Assembly (NCBI RefSeq): GCF_040581485.1 | Contig: NC_090135.1 | Location: 2,349,001 to 2,413,000, forward strand | Reading direction: 5' to 3' | Source of the DNA: Linepithema humile | Lineage: Eukaryota; Arthropoda; Insecta; Hymenoptera; Formicidae | Length of the DNA: 64,000 nt | Part shown: in pieces, positions 17,944 to 29,090 of the stretch | Layout of the letters: every line of letters starts with the position of its first letter | How positions within the stretch are numbered: position 1 is the first letter of the stretch | Position numbers and translations under genes: made by a program | The notes under the pieces: generated by a model | The model's input: the letters and a program-made list of their open reading frames with translations, nothing else | Told to the model about the DNA's origin: nothing | Databases searched by the model: none

Positions 17944-18062
17944 ACGAACAGCGAGTGATTGACAGAGCAACGAAAATTGTGAAAAAATCGCCATTCAAGA
18001 GGCTCAGTACGACGAACGTAAACTTTTTAAAATCGTTGGGATTCGTTGTGAGAAACGCTTAA
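17931..18062 (+). CDS. 43-aa basic microprotein, right arm
   Basis: ATG at 17931 inside the penton gene end; stop 5 bp before the capsid ATG at 18067. Same sequence as the left-arm copy. Confidence 0.55.
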   Translation: MLVLNEQRVIDRATKIVKKSPFKRLSTTNVNFLKSLGFVVRNA

Positions 18063-18066
18063 AGAG

Positions 18067-19269
18067 ATGGATATACTCGACATCGCTGACGAGCCCGTCT
18101 TCGACGAGCGTATCGTGAAATATGAGATGCACACGTACAATCCGTACGCTAACACGACGTTGGGACACAGCGACGAGATACGAATACCGATACAGCAACA
18201 GGATTTGTACACGTTGCCGTGTGAGAGTTTTCTCTACATTGAAGGAAAACTCGTTATGAATCCTACCGGTGAGAATAGAGATAACGTGTGTATAATGGGT
18301 AATAATTGTGTCGCGTTCATGTTTGATGAAATGCGATACGAGCTCGACGGAGTTGAAATCGATCGTAACAGAAACGTTGGAATAACGAGCACGATCAAAA
18401 ACTATGTATCGCTGACGACGGAGAAGAGCAAGACGCTGAAATACGCATCGTGGAATCCGGATGGAAATCCGTTGCTCGATGGAAACTTTAATTTTTGCGT
18501 TCCGCTCAATACTCTTTTAGGATTCTGCGAGGACTACAAACGGATTGTAATCAACGCTCGTCACGAACTTGTATTGATACGATCGCGCAACGATAATAAT
18601 TCTCTCGTAGGACGAGCCGGTGCGAATCCGACGATCGAGCTACTCAAGATACAGTGGCGAATGCCTCACGTATCTCTGAGCGAAGTCAACAAGCTGTCTC
18701 TTCTTCGAACTTTGGAAAGCGGACGATATCTGAGCGTGTGCTTCCGTTCGTGGGATCTGTACGAGTTTCCTCTGCTGCAAAACACGACCAAGCATTCCTG
18801 GGCGGTCAAAGCTGCGACGCAATTGGAAAAACCGCGATACGTAATCTTTGCTCTCCAAACCGGTCGAAAAAACGTACTGTCTGAAAACGTTACGCAATTT
18901 GACGCTTGTAAACTCACCAATGTGAGACTGCATCTGAATTCAGATTTTTATCCGTACGACGACATGAATTTGGATTTCGACAAGAGTCGATACGCTATAC
19001 TGTACAACATGTATGCGCGTTTCCGCAAAGCCTATTACGGACAGGACGATACGTATTTGGACATCGATGAATTCTCGAAAGCCGGTCCGTTCGTAGTCAT
19101 AGATTGTTCGCGACAAAACGACTCTGTCAAGAGCGCCACCGTTGACGTGCGAATAGAATTTGATTGTAAGGAAAATATACCGGCCAACACCACCGCCTAT
19201 TGTCTCATTATACACGATCGAATGGTCGAATATAATCCGCTGAACAACATTGTGCGCAGACTCGTGTGA
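18067..19269 (+). CDS. major capsid protein candidate, right arm
   Basis: 400 aa, identical to the left-arm product. The start follows the 43-aa ORF by 4 nt. Assignment as for the left copy. Confidence 0.65.
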   Translation: MDILDIADEPVFDERIVKYEMHTYNPYANTTLGHSDEIRIPIQQQDLYTLPCESFLYIEGKLVMNPTGENRDNVCIMGNNCVAFMFDEMRYELDGVEIDRNRNVGITSTIKNYVSLTTEKSKTLKYASWNPDGNPLLDGNFNFCVPLNTLLGFCEDYKRIVINARHELVLIRSRNDNNSLVGRAGANPTIELLKIQWRMPHVSLSEVNKLSLLRTLESGRYLSVCFRSWDLYEFPLLQNTTKHSWAVKAATQLEKPRYVIFALQTGRKNVLSENVTQFDACKLTNVRLHLNSDFYPYDDMNLDFDKSRYAILYNMYARFRKAYYGQDDTYLDIDEFSKAGPFVVIDCSRQNDSVKSATVDVRIEFDCKENIPANTTAYCLIIHDRMVEYNPLNNIVRRLV

Positions 19270-19288
19270 AAAGTTATAAATTAGACGT

Positions 19289-19831
19289 GTGCGAATGGGA
19301 ATGTCAGTTTTCCGACGGTCGACGACGATGTCGAACGTACCAATTTTCGTCGACTTGCAAGGTTACGCGTTCAACAACATTTTTATCGTGAAAGAGGTAG
19401 CGGTACTTCGCGATGGCGAAACGCTATCTCATTACGTATTTCGTGAACACGTACCGTGGTATCTGTTGACGAAATCGGAAAAATCGCTGGCGTGTTGGTT
19501 ACGGATACACCACCACGGCTTCCGATGGGAAGATGGACACGTCTCGTACAGTCAGATGAAAAGTCTTATCAACAATGCCATTGGTACGGAACCGCCTCTG
19601 ATATACGTGAAAGGACTCGAAAAGAAAAAGTGGCTGTGCGAGATTTTGGAAGATGATGTAGAGATCGAAACGATCGATGCGGATTACGAAGATATCGCAC
19701 ACCTGACGAACTTGGATGTAATCGGAACCTTGCGCTGCGCGTATCACACGAGACATTGCGCTATGCGGAATGTTTGCAAATTGTACAAGTGGTGGTGGTT
19801 TGAGCGTAACAAACGTGTAAAACAACTATGA
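19289..19831 (+). CDS. 180-aa conserved Polinton protein, right arm
   Basis: Identical to the left-arm product; 19 bp after the capsid stop. An AATAAA signal follows at about 19842 (TCTAATAAAATG). Confidence 0.55.
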   Translation: MRMGMSVFRRSTTMSNVPIFVDLQGYAFNNIFIVKEVAVLRDGETLSHYVFREHVPWYLLTKSEKSLACWLRIHHHGFRWEDGHVSYSQMKSLINNAIGTEPPLIYVKGLEKKKWLCEILEDDVEIETIDADYEDIAHLTNLDVIGTLRCAYHTRHCAMRNVCKLYKWWWFERNKRVKQL

Positions 19832-19944
19832 TTTATTCTAATAAAATGATGTATATCACACTCGCATGACTTTTATTCAACCTTTTACCCGTTACATAAT
19901 CCACCATGTAATATGACCTATCGCTTATATCGTACATCTTTCAG

Positions 19945-20215
19945 ACATTTATTGAACGTATATTGAACGTCTATCGAACACCTATCGAACTACTTTTAAC
20001 ATCTATTGAACATCTATTGTACGCCTCTCGTACATCTTTGAACGTCTATCGTACGTCTTTGAACGTCTATCGAACGTCTATCGAACGTCTATCGTACGTC
20101 TTTGAACGTCTCTCGTACGTCTATCGAACGTCTATCGAACGTGTCTCGTACGTCTATCGAACGTCTATCGAACGTGTCTCGTACGTCTATCGAACGTCTA
20201 TTGTACATCTTTTAA
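19945..20215. repeat. ACGTCTATCG-type tandem repeat array, right arm
   Basis: Same 11-12-bp units as the left array, a few units shorter, ending about 45 bp before the TATA of the 49-aa gene. Confidence 0.75.
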
Positions 20216-20257
20216 CGTTTATTACTACAGCGAAATTGACGTTTTTGCGTCGAGCTG

Positions 20258-20293
20258 TATATAAGATGTGCGGAAGAGAGTAATTTATCAGTT
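20258..20293 (+). promoter_or_regulatory. core promoter of the 49-aa gene, right arm
   Basis: TATATAAG 20258-20265 and initiator TCAGTT 20288-20293; the ATG is 41 bp downstream of the initiator. Confidence 0.65.
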
Positions 20294-20333
20294 CAAAGTG
20301 TGCACGCGGTGGAGAAAAAAAAAAGTATAGAAA

Positions 20334-20483
20334 ATGGAGCGTGATCAGAATAGAAAAAATTCCGAATACGAGAAGTGTAAGGATTGCGGAGTGTACCACA
20401 AGCCGATAGCTGTGGTCGAGCCTCGTCCGAGGACGACTCAAGCGCCTCCCCCCGTTCCCCCTCGTAATCGTGAAAGGCGTTAG
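20334..20483 (+). CDS. 49-aa zinc-ribbon-like, proline-rich microprotein, right arm
   Basis: Same protein as 8843-8992 (minus). CKDCGVYH and APPPVPPRNRERR are conserved. Confidence 0.6.
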   Translation: MERDQNRKNSEYEKCKDCGVYHKPIAVVEPRPRTTQAPPPVPPRNRERR

Positions 20484-20862
20484 AGGCGCAGTTGAAACAA
20501 TTTTTAACATTTATCATACATTAATTTAACTTATCATGATTGTAATACATCCTTGTAAGATAAGTATTCACGTGTGTCGTACGTATCTTTTGTTTTTGCA
20601 GCAGTAGTTTGTAAATAATAGTAATACATCCTCGTGAGAGAAGAATTTCATGGGTGTCAAACTCATTATATGGAGTCGCTATGATATCTCTTATGAGATT
20701 TGTTTATGCCGCGGTAGTTTATACTAAATCTATCGATTGATATTCGGTTACTCGGGAGAAGAATTATGTTTCAAAATTATAAATTTGGAGTATGTTTGAA
20801 AAGATAACCCCCGTAGAGCGGTCACATAGATTTGCACCACATCTAAGGGACGTACTATAAAA
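20484..20862. other. intergenic region, right arm
   Basis: Mirror of 8464-8842; two diverged direct repeats around CATCCT(T/C)GT(A/G)AGA, no coding sequence seen. Confidence 0.5.
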
Positions 20863-21422
20863 ATGTGTCGAAGGCTGGGATCGTCACAAGTCCACTCAAG
20901 CCATTTGAAATACGTAATACCGTCGCGAGTTAAAATGGCTGCACTTTACACTATTGAAATTCATGAAATCAGTGAATTGTTAATAAGTTTTATGGACCGG
21001 GTGAATGTGCTGCGCACATCAATATATCGCTTCGAAGACGTTGCACAAGAGGTGCAACAACAGGTACCCTATCCATTCAGAGTTGATTATGATATCCATG
21101 AAAATGGAAATGGTGTGATGTTGGTGTCAATGTAAGTATTGCTAGCTAATATTATGTATGAAATAATTACTTTCTATTCTTATATATATATTTTGCTTAC
21201 AGGCAGCATATACGGGAGGATCTTGTAATAGCCTTAAGGCAGGTTGAAATTTTAAATACACAGTTTCAACAAATGGAAAGCGATGCAGCGCGCACCGCTG
21301 AAGTATTGAGAGCGGTGAGAGAGGCGCTTTCTGCGGACGATGTTCAACCGTAAGTATTACATTCGATAAGTATCACACTTAATATTTTCAGATTATTAAT
21401 AGAATTTTTCTGTTTCAGATGA
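20863..21422 (+). CDS. small spliced coiled-coil protein, right arm
   Basis: Exons 20863-21131, 21203-21349 and 21419-21422. Same protein as 7904-8463 (minus). Confidence 0.6.
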
Positions 21423-21504
21423 TGGTCCCACGATTTTTTTATTATATTATTATAGTTTTTATTATATTATTATAGTTTTTTTTATTATTATAGTTTTTAT
21501 TTTA

Positions 21505-21569
<65 letters not shown>

Positions 21570-22105
21570 GTACACACTTTTTAAATAAATATTATATTTT
21601 TTATAAATATATTATTGTATTTTTTTTTTGCCTCCTCCTATCCTTGTGTTATACTATATTATAATATTATATACTACTTGAAATTAATTTTTTTATAAAT
21701 ATATTATTGTATTTTTTTTTTTTTTTTTTTTGCCTTATCCCATCCTTGTGTTATACTATATTATAATATTATATACTACTTGAAATTAATTTTTTAATAA
21801 ATGTTATATTTAATAATATTATATTTAATTATATTATATTTAATTATTAACTTTATAATTATTTGTTACAATTAGAAGGGAAAAATGATAGTCACCGGTT
21901 CGCTCGTTTCCTTCTATCATGTAGTGTAACATGACGCGCGCGCTTATCTCGCAGTAGGATAGGTCAGTGAATATGATGTGGTACAGGAAAGATGGTATAA
22001 TAAAAATTAATTTAATGTTAAATAATATTTATTAAACAGATACATCTAATAAATACATTATGATAGTGAAAATATTTTAACAATAAAGCATGTGATATGC
22101 TAGAA
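21423..22105. repeat. AT-rich region with (CA)n microsatellite, right arm
   Basis: Mirror of 7221-7900: poly-T-rich tracts, (CA)n near 21509-21562, two tandem ~110-bp AT-rich units, and the CTTATCTCGCAGTAGGATAG block at 21941-21968. No gene seen. Confidence 0.8.
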
Positions 22106-22856
22106 TTATTGCGATCCAAAAACCCGAGCTAACAGCTCACAATCGATTATATCATTCTTATCGAACGATTCGCTCTCACGTATCACCGCGATGGGGTCCT
22201 TCGCACCGCTCGCGATTTTTCGAAAGTGTGCGAACTTGGTGTCGACCATACCAGTGACGTTGTTCAACGATTGAGCGATATGATCCACACAATACTCGAG
22301 AGCGATTATGTTACATACGGTGTTGTGTGACATTACTAAACACACTGTTGATGTTTCCAGACGCAGTACTTTTAGATTGTTTATCTTTCCAAACCGTAGC
22401 GTGACATGTTCGATGGTTTGAGACGGTGCTTCGTTCGTATCATTGTTAAAGAAATGGTGGATGGCGTGTCGTTGGTCCAGGACGATCTTCCACATGTTGT
22501 ATGTAAAATGTATCTCTTTGCCATGGTTGTCACCGAGAGCGATTTCTATGTGGCTCGGTGTAGAAACATTGATTCCAATATCCAGATATTTATAACCGGT
22601 TTTTGTCAACGGGTATCTTCTAGCTAAAATTCTGGGAGGCGTGATCATGCTTCCATCGATACTTGTCGAATTACTTTTATTTCTGTGGATAAAAGCTTGT
22701 ATAAGTTTGAAATGTAACAATAGCAGTAAGTTTAAAAGTGTAAATAGTAATAGAGTCAACTTACACGTTGGGTGAGAATTTCCGCTTCTTCGCATCCACA
22801 CCTTGCTGTTTGTCAGCCGGATTACTCATAGTTGTCTGTTGTACGGTAGAAAACAT
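22106..22856 (-). CDS. gene X, right arm copy (spliced, unknown function)
   Basis: Exons 22765-22856 and 22106-22682. It encodes the same protein as 6470-7220; the nearby Ser/Phe difference between arms falls in the intron. Confidence 0.65.
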
Positions 22857-22918
22857 CGTTGCTATAATTCAGATGAAGCGTTGCAGCGATGTAGTGATTG
22901 TCCAAATGGTTTCGGATA

Positions 22919-22956
22919 ACTGATGGTTCCTATTTTTTTTCCGCGAGCTTTTTATA
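22919..22956 (-). promoter_or_regulatory. core promoter of gene X, right arm
   Basis: Minus-strand TATAAAAA (22949-22956) and TCAGT (22919-22923). Upstream, up to 23106, is the conserved TIR-proximal region interrupted by the Gypsy insertion. Confidence 0.65.
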
Positions 22957-23106
22957 CCCGCTCGTCGCACACGACACTAATTAAAAATATCGATGATGTC
23001 ACGCAAATTGAAATCTGGCAACATGGCGCCTAAAAGTGGCTGCCTAAGGGCCTATGATCTAAAAATAGCGATGATGTCACGCTAAAACCTGCACGAACCT
23101 GCAAAG

Positions 23107-23686
23107 TGTTGTGTGTCGAAAGACTACAACGAGATATTTTAAGTTAGCAACGCTATTGTTTAAAGAATTAGCAAATAAAACTTTCAACTCAAAGCACGTT
23201 CTTAGAAAGACGAATAAGGTATTTAAAATTAACAAAGATATTGACCAATGCTATTCTTTAGACAAGTAACAATCGATTATAATTAAACGCTGAGGCGTTA
23301 ACCGCATGAGGAAACGATCGGCGGATTGCCTCACAAACAAGCGAAGTAGATCAGCATTCACGGAAAGCAGACGTTGCTAACCTCGATACTGATCTGTATA
23401 AAAGAAGGTGACTCGATCGTCACCACGGGTTTTAAGTTTGATCTAAGCACGAGCTGCACGTCGGTATCGCGAACTCCGAGTTTGTATCTTACGCGATCGT
23501 AACGACTGTGAGGAAGCCGTTAAATAAAGTGTACGCGAGTGTTAAGTGAATAAAGATATTTTATTTCTCATTGAACATCGTTCAATAATTATCTCCCTTG
23601 GATCAACCCCCTTGGCCCTACACGACGGATCCCGAATCCTGCGTTGGCCCGCGACGAGATCTTTGAGTCACGGGCACGGCGTAACA
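23107..23686 (+). repeat. 5' LTR of Gypsy element 1
   Basis: 580 bp. TATAAAAG at 23397-23404 is a likely U3 promoter; AATAAA-type signals follow near 23523 and 23550. Confidence 0.92.
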
Positions 23687-23690
23687 ATTT

Positions 23691-23708
23691 TGGTGGCAGC
23701 GGTGGGAT
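23691..23708 (+). promoter_or_regulatory. primer binding site of Gypsy element 1 (tRNA-Leu type)
   Basis: TGGTGGCAGCGGTGGGAT starts 4 bp after the LTR. It is the complement of a 3' end ...ATCCCACCGCTGCCA-CCA, as in animal tRNA-Leu(AAG). Confidence 0.6.
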
Positions 23709-24095
23709 CCGTCTTCTTCACCGTAGTCCGGCTGTTGGAGGACACCCTGGTGGCCTGGGCACGGCAGCAGGACCAAGACGATCAACCCGAGGGAACAGCG
23801 TGGCCGAAAACAACGCAGAAACTAGAAGTGCGAAAAGTGAAAGTGAGAAGAGAAAATAAAACCTCCACGAGGAAGCGGTCCAGCCAAGGCAGTTCGAGCA
23901 ATAAGCAGCTGAGAAAGTCCCACGGAGCACAACGACCAAGCAGAGTCAGCGAAATCCGAGCAAGGGCCACTGCACAGCGAGAACGGGACGTGACCTACCT
24001 CACCACGAAGCACTGGGCAGCGAGCAACGCAACACCATGCGAGCGAGCGTATTAATGTAAGTCGAAATAAAGACACATTAGTAAAATAAGAGCGA
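23709..24095 (+). other. 5' leader of Gypsy element 1
   Basis: Untranslated leader between primer site and gag. The ORF crossing it starts in the LTR and has no gag features, so it is not called. Confidence 0.6.
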
Positions 24096-27000
24096 ATGTC
24101 CGAAAGACGCGAAGGACACGGTTTTTCATATTGGCTAGGCAGTAATCCGAGTCAAAACGACCCCGGTTTACAACCGAATCAATCCTGGTTGTTAAGCGAC
24201 CAAGGACGACGCGCAATAAACGTTTTGAATAACCCCGAGAGGGAACCGCGCGAAACACCGCGAGAATTCGTAGTAAACGATAGAGACGAAAGCGTCGCGA
24301 ACGTCGACGAAAACGTTGAAACAACGCGAGAATATTCTTTCCGCGAATTAGATAACAGCTTAATATCCGGAGTAAGCGAGGATTCGCGCCAGAATAGGCC
24401 TACACTCACGAGGCCATTGAGTAGAATATCGGAGCGCACTGAGACTGCATCGACTACGTACGATAGTAGTATCTTTGATCCACGAGAGTTAAACAACGAA
24501 ATAACAATGGCACAACCGTCAAACGACGTAACCGCACGAATTGAGGACGGAGAGCCTCCGCGGCGACAGATCAACATAGACGGGGATGTGACCAATGCCA
24601 CAAACGACATACAAGAGAATTTAATAGAGACACAGATCGGAGTACTAGCAGACGCGATAAACGAGATGCGAACGCAAACGCAAGTGCTGCAAGAACATTT
24701 ACATGAACAGATACTTAACTTGCACGAACGATTTAACGCACAAATATACGGTATACAAGGGCAGCAACAAGGATCAACTAGTAACCGTGAACTAAATAAC
24801 GCGTCACGTGGAGCGATGAACGCACCAGAAGTAAACGTATCGTACGGCCAAGGCCCCGCTGACGTAAGGAATAGGCCAACCCATTCTAACAATTATATGC
24901 AGTTGAAAGAAGCCCGAAGCCTAATACCGGAAATCGACGGGACAACACCAAATAGAATACAGGAGTTTTTAAGTGCTAGTACCTACGCGATGGAAAGCAT
25001 AGATCCAACAGAGGAGCTACAATTACTCAAGGCTATACTGTGCACAAAACTGAAAGGGAAAATCTTACTTGATTTCCAAACGAGAAATATCCAATCGTTC
25101 GCCCAATTGAAACAGGAAATAGAAAGGGGTTATACTACACATAAGAGTGTTACGCACCTACAATTAGAGTTTAATACCCTGAAGCAAAAACAAGGTGAAA
25201 GTGCTCAAAACTTTGGTTCGAGAGTGGACCAACTCGCTATGAAACTCTATGAATCAATGATAGAGGGAAAAACCCACACGATTATGGAGAAAAACACTAT
25301 TAAAAACACCGTACAAAACTTGGCGTTACAAAATTTCCAGATAGGATTACAAGATAATATTAAAACTATTGTACGCGCAAGGAACTACGGAACGCTACAA
25401 GAGGCTATTGCTGTGGCAACGGCTGAGGAAAAATTACAAGGACCAAGCCCAGCGTTAAATAAATATAATGCCTATTATAAAACCACGAATAAAGCGCGGG
25501 AAAAGACACCGCAATGTGCAAAGTGCGGAAAATGGGGGCATATCGGGCGTGAGTGCCGTACAAGTCGTTTTGCGAACCGATTCAGTTTACCGAAGGCTGA
25601 CGGACACAGAGTAAACGCATTAGAAAAATATTGCAAATATTGCAAAAAGCCCGGACACTTTCAGGAGGAGTGCTGGCAATTAAACGGTCGACCCGGAAAA
25701 GAGAATGCAAAAGAGAACGCGCAACATAAAACAGTTAAAGAGAATAAGGCAAAGAAGGCCGACAGCGACGAAGAAGATGACGCAGCAAACAAGAAAAAGA
25801 CACGGCCCATAAAAGCGTTGTTAGCACATACAGATAAGACAGCTAAAATACACGCAAATCTAGATTTAATCGCGTTACCAATAGTGGAAGCGAAAAACGA
25901 ACACGCAACAATGCTTGTGGATACTGGAGCTACACTAACTCTGATTAAAATAAAAAGTCTATTAGAAGAAACACCCGTATATGACGAAACGGTAACATTA
26001 GTCGGTGCCACGGGACAGAAAGCTGACACGTTAGGCGTGATAAAAGCGCATATAACATTAAAAGATAAAACAATAATGCATAAAATGCATGTAGTAAAAA
26101 ACGACTTTCCGATAGGATACGAAGGTATTCTAGGAGCGGACTTTTTAAACAAATACGTCACGAAATGGGACTATCCCGTAAAGAAATTGACGGTCGAGGG
26201 AACGACATTCAAACTATTTCAGCATAACAACATAAAACTAGCTCCCAGAAGCGAGACAATAATTAAAGCATCAACAAGCAAAAATGCGCTGGGAATAGTG
26301 CATGCAATGGAAACACAACCAGGGGTGATCATCGGTAGTTGCATAGTGGAAGCAGAGGACTACTGTTGCCCGGTTAGTGTCATTAATACCACGGACAAGG
26401 AAATAGACTTTCAAACGCCCTTCGTGAACATTGAAAAATTCGAGGAACTAAAAGAGGAAGTACACACGATTGGAACTGTTAAGGAAGAAACAACTCCAAG
26501 GTCACGTGAAAACAAGGTCAAAAATCTTTTAAGAATAGACCATTTGAATGAAGAAGAGAAAAAAGCAATACTGGAAATAAGCGAAAATTATTGCGATATT
26601 TTTCATCTCGACGGAGAACCACTGTCTAGCACACAGGCGATGAAACATGAGATCGCCACGCGAGCCGGAGCAGCGCCCGCGAATACGAGACCTTATCGGC
26701 TGCCGGAGAAACATAAGGAAGAGGTGAGCCGACAAGTGACAGAAATGCTAAATAACAAAATAATAAGGCCAAGTTCGAGTCAGTGGAACGCGCCACTTTT
26801 AGTAGTGCCTAAAAAACCAGATGCATCAGGAAAAGCCAAATTACGAGTTGTCGTAGATTTTAGAAAACTGAACGACTTAACGATCGGAGATTCTTTCCCG
26901 TTACCAAACATTACTGACATATTAGATCAGTTGGGAAATTCAAAATATTTTACAACGTTAGACTTGGCATCTGGTTACCATCAAATTCCAATGGCGGAAA

Positions 27001-29090
27001 AAGACAGAGAAAAAACAGCATTTTCGACGCCGTATGGACACTACGAGTTCAACAGAATGCCGTTCGGACTTAAAAATGCTCCAGCGACATTTCAAAGATT
27101 AATGAATACAATATTGGCCGGAATTCAAGGTTTACGATGTCTAGTATATTTAGACGATATTGTCATTTACGGCACTAGTCTAGAAGACCATAATCGCCGC
27201 TTAACAGAAGTATTCGACAGAATTCGCGAAAATAATTTAAAATTACAGCCGGACAAATGTGAATTTCTTCGAAAAGAAGTAGTTTACTTAGGCCACATAA
27301 TAACAGAGGGAGGCATTAAACCTGACCCTGGAAAGATCCAAGCGGTAAAAAATTTTCCAACACCGAAAAAAGTAAAAGATGTACAGTCATTCATTGGATT
27401 AGCCGGATATTATCGAAAATTCATAGAAAATTTTTCTAAAATAGTGAAACCCCTCACTAAATTGACAAAAAAAGGAGTAAAATTTGAATGGACGCAAGAG
27501 CAAGAAAACGCGTTCGAAAATCTAAAAAGCAAGTTAATTACTGCACCAGTATTAAATTACCCTGATTTTAATAATGAATTTATAGTCACGACAGACGCAT
27601 CTGATTTTGCGATAGGCGCAATATTATCTCAAGGAAAAATAGGACAAGATCGTCCAATAGCATACGCTAGCCGACTTCTCTCAAAGGCGGAACAAAATTA
27701 TAATACGACCGAAAAAGAATTACTGGCGATAGTATGGGCGGTCAAACATTTTCGTCCGTATATATATGGTACAAAGTTCAAGATCATAACCGACCATAAA
27801 CCACTAGTATGGTTATTTAATGTAACCGACCCAGGCTCACGATTAATTCGATGGAGATTAAAATTGGAAGAATACGACTATGAAATCGTACATAAGGCCG
27901 GGAAGAGCAATACAAATGCTGACGCGTTAAGTCGCAACGTCGCGCACGGCATACACACGGTCGACGGAGAGAGAGAAAGCGAAGAAGAGGAAGAAGAAGA
28001 AGAGGAAGATAAGAAGGAAGAAAGAAAGATATATACAGAGGGAGAGAAACAACAAATATTATATGAATATCACGATGCACCGATCGGCGGGCATCAAGGA
28101 ATCCAGCGCACTATCAAGCGCATACGATTAACGCATAATTGGAAAGGATTGACGAAAGACGTCGAGAAATACATCGCAAAATGCGAATATTGTCAAAAAA
28201 ATAAATTAAAGATAAGGAATAAAGCACCCATGATTCTCACAGATACACCGGATAAACCGTTTGAAAAATGCGCATTGGATATAGTAGGGCCAATGACAGA
28301 AACGGAAAGCGGAAACAAGTACATATTAACTTTCCAAGATCATCTAACGAAATTCAGTAAGGCAATGCCTATAAATAATCAAGAGGCAAGCACGATAGCG
28401 CGAGAATTCGTGACAAAAATCGTTTTAGAATATGGAATCCCTGAAAAAATCCTGACTGACCAAGGAACAAATTTTCTCAGCGAAGTATTTAAGGATACAT
28501 GCAAGTTGTTGAAGATTGAAAAAATTAGAACCAGCGCGTATCACCCAGAGAGCAATGGTGCACTGGAAAGATCACACAGAACATTAGCAGAATATTTACG
28601 CAATTATATAAACGAAGATCAAACCGACTGGGATACCTGGTTACCATTCGCCATGTTCGCGTATAATACTACGCCACATACAGCCACGGGATACACTCCA
28701 TTCGAGCTGGTATACGGGCACCGCGCAACACTCCCTACGGCTCTGATGCAGCCAGCAAAGAACACGTACACGTACGATGATTACATAGCAGAATTAAAAG
28801 AAAAAATGCGCGCGGCACACCAAGTAGCAAAAGCTCATGCACAGGAAGGAAAAATAAAAGCGAAACAAACATACGATAAAAAGACTAAAGAAAATAGTTT
28901 TAGGGCAGGAGACAAAGTGCTGCTATACGACGAGGCTTTGCGACGAGGCAGGTCGAAAAAATTAGATGCGTTATGGAGAGGTCCGTACTTAATAATTAAA
29001 AAGAATTCGGACGTAAATTATACAATAAAAGCAGCCAGAAAAAGCTTGGTCGTACATGCTAACAGATTAAAATTATTCATAGAAGAATAA
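24096..29090 (+). CDS. Gag-Pol polyprotein in a single frame, Gypsy element 1
   Basis: 1664 aa in one ORF. Gag occupies about residues 1-475, with two CCHC knuckles CAKCGKWGHIGREC and CKYCKKPGHFQEEC at ~475-525; protease DTGA at ~608; reverse transcriptase with YLDD at ~1017; RNase H TTDASD at ~1164; a Glu-rich linker at ~1295; integrase HHCC zinc finger from ~1326, then D (LDIVGP), D (LTDQGTN) and E (ALERSHR) at ~1395, 1453 and 1488. All catalytic residues are present and there is no stop or shift, so pol looks intact. Many errantiviruses separate gag and pol by a frameshift; here they are fused. Cytoplasmic particle formation and nuclear integration are family knowledge. Confidence 0.92.
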   Translation: MSERREGHGFSYWLGSNPSQNDPGLQPNQSWLLSDQGRRAINVLNNPEREPRETPREFVVNDRDESVANVDENVETTREYSFRELDNSLISGVSEDSRQNRPTLTRPLSRISERTETASTTYDSSIFDPRELNNEITMAQPSNDVTARIEDGEPPRRQINIDGDVTNATNDIQENLIETQIGVLADAINEMRTQTQVLQEHLHEQILNLHERFNAQIYGIQGQQQGSTSNRELNNASRGAMNAPEVNVSYGQGPADVRNRPTHSNNYMQLKEARSLIPEIDGTTPNRIQEFLSASTYAMESIDPTEELQLLKAILCTKLKGKILLDFQTRNIQSFAQLKQEIERGYTTHKSVTHLQLEFNTLKQKQGESAQNFGSRVDQLAMKLYESMIEGKTHTIMEKNTIKNTVQNLALQNFQIGLQDNIKTIVRARNYGTLQEAIAVATAEEKLQGPSPALNKYNAYYKTTNKAREKTPQCAKCGKWGHIGRECRTSRFANRFSLPKADGHRVNALEKYCKYCKKPGHFQEECWQLNGRPGKENAKENAQHKTVKENKAKKADSDEEDDAANKKKTRPIKALLAHTDKTAKIHANLDLIALPIVEAKNEHATMLVDTGATLTLIKIKSLLEETPVYDETVTLVGATGQKADTLGVIKAHITLKDKTIMHKMHVVKNDFPIGYEGILGADFLNKYVTKWDYPVKKLTVEGTTFKLFQHNNIKLAPRSETIIKASTSKNALGIVHAMETQPGVIIGSCIVEAEDYCCPVSVINTTDKEIDFQTPFVNIEKFEELKEEVHTIGTVKEETTPRSRENKVKNLLRIDHLNEEEKKAILEISENYCDIFHLDGEPLSSTQAMKHEIATRAGAAPANTRPYRLPEKHKEEVSRQVTEMLNNKIIRPSSSQWNAPLLVVPKKPDASGKAKLRVVVDFRKLNDLTIGDSFPLPNITDILDQLGNSKYFTTLDLASGYHQIPMAEKDREKTAFSTPYGHYEFNRMPFGLKNAPATFQRLMNTILAGIQGLRCLVYLDDIVIYGTSLEDHNRRLTEVFDRIRENNLKLQPDKCEFLRKEVVYLGHIITEGGIKPDPGKIQAVKNFPTPKKVKDVQSFIGLAGYYRKFIENFSKIVKPLTKLTKKGVKFEWTQEQENAFENLKSKLITAPVLNYPDFNNEFIVTTDASDFAIGAILSQGKIGQDRPIAYASRLLSKAEQNYNTTEKELLAIVWAVKHFRPYIYGTKFKIITDHKPLVWLFNVTDPGSRLIRWRLKLEEYDYEIVHKAGKSNTNADALSRNVAHGIHTVDGERESEEEEEEEEEDKKEERKIYTEGEKQQILYEYHDAPIGGHQGIQRTIKRIRLTHNWKGLTKDVEKYIAKCEYCQKNKLKIRNKAPMILTDTPDKPFEKCALDIVGPMTETESGNKYILTFQDHLTKFSKAMPINNQEASTIAREFVTKIVLEYGIPEKILTDQGTNFLSEVFKDTCKLLKIEKIRTSAYHPESNGALERSHRTLAEYLRNYINEDQTDWDTWLPFAMFAYNTTPHTATGYTPFELVYGHRATLPTALMQPAKNTYTYDDYIAELKEKMRAAHQVAKAHAQEGKIKAKQTYDKKTKENSFRAGDKVLLYDEALRRGRSKKLDALWRGPYLIIKKNSDVNYTIKAARKSLVVHANRLKLFIEE

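Noticed and set aside
23546..24055. 169-aa ORF in the leader of Gypsy element 1
   Set aside because: Starts inside the LTR and crosses the primer binding site; no Gag or other features.
24179..24892. 237-aa minus-strand ORF opposite Gypsy gag
   Set aside because: Antisense to an intact gag frame; composition is that of a complemented coding strand.
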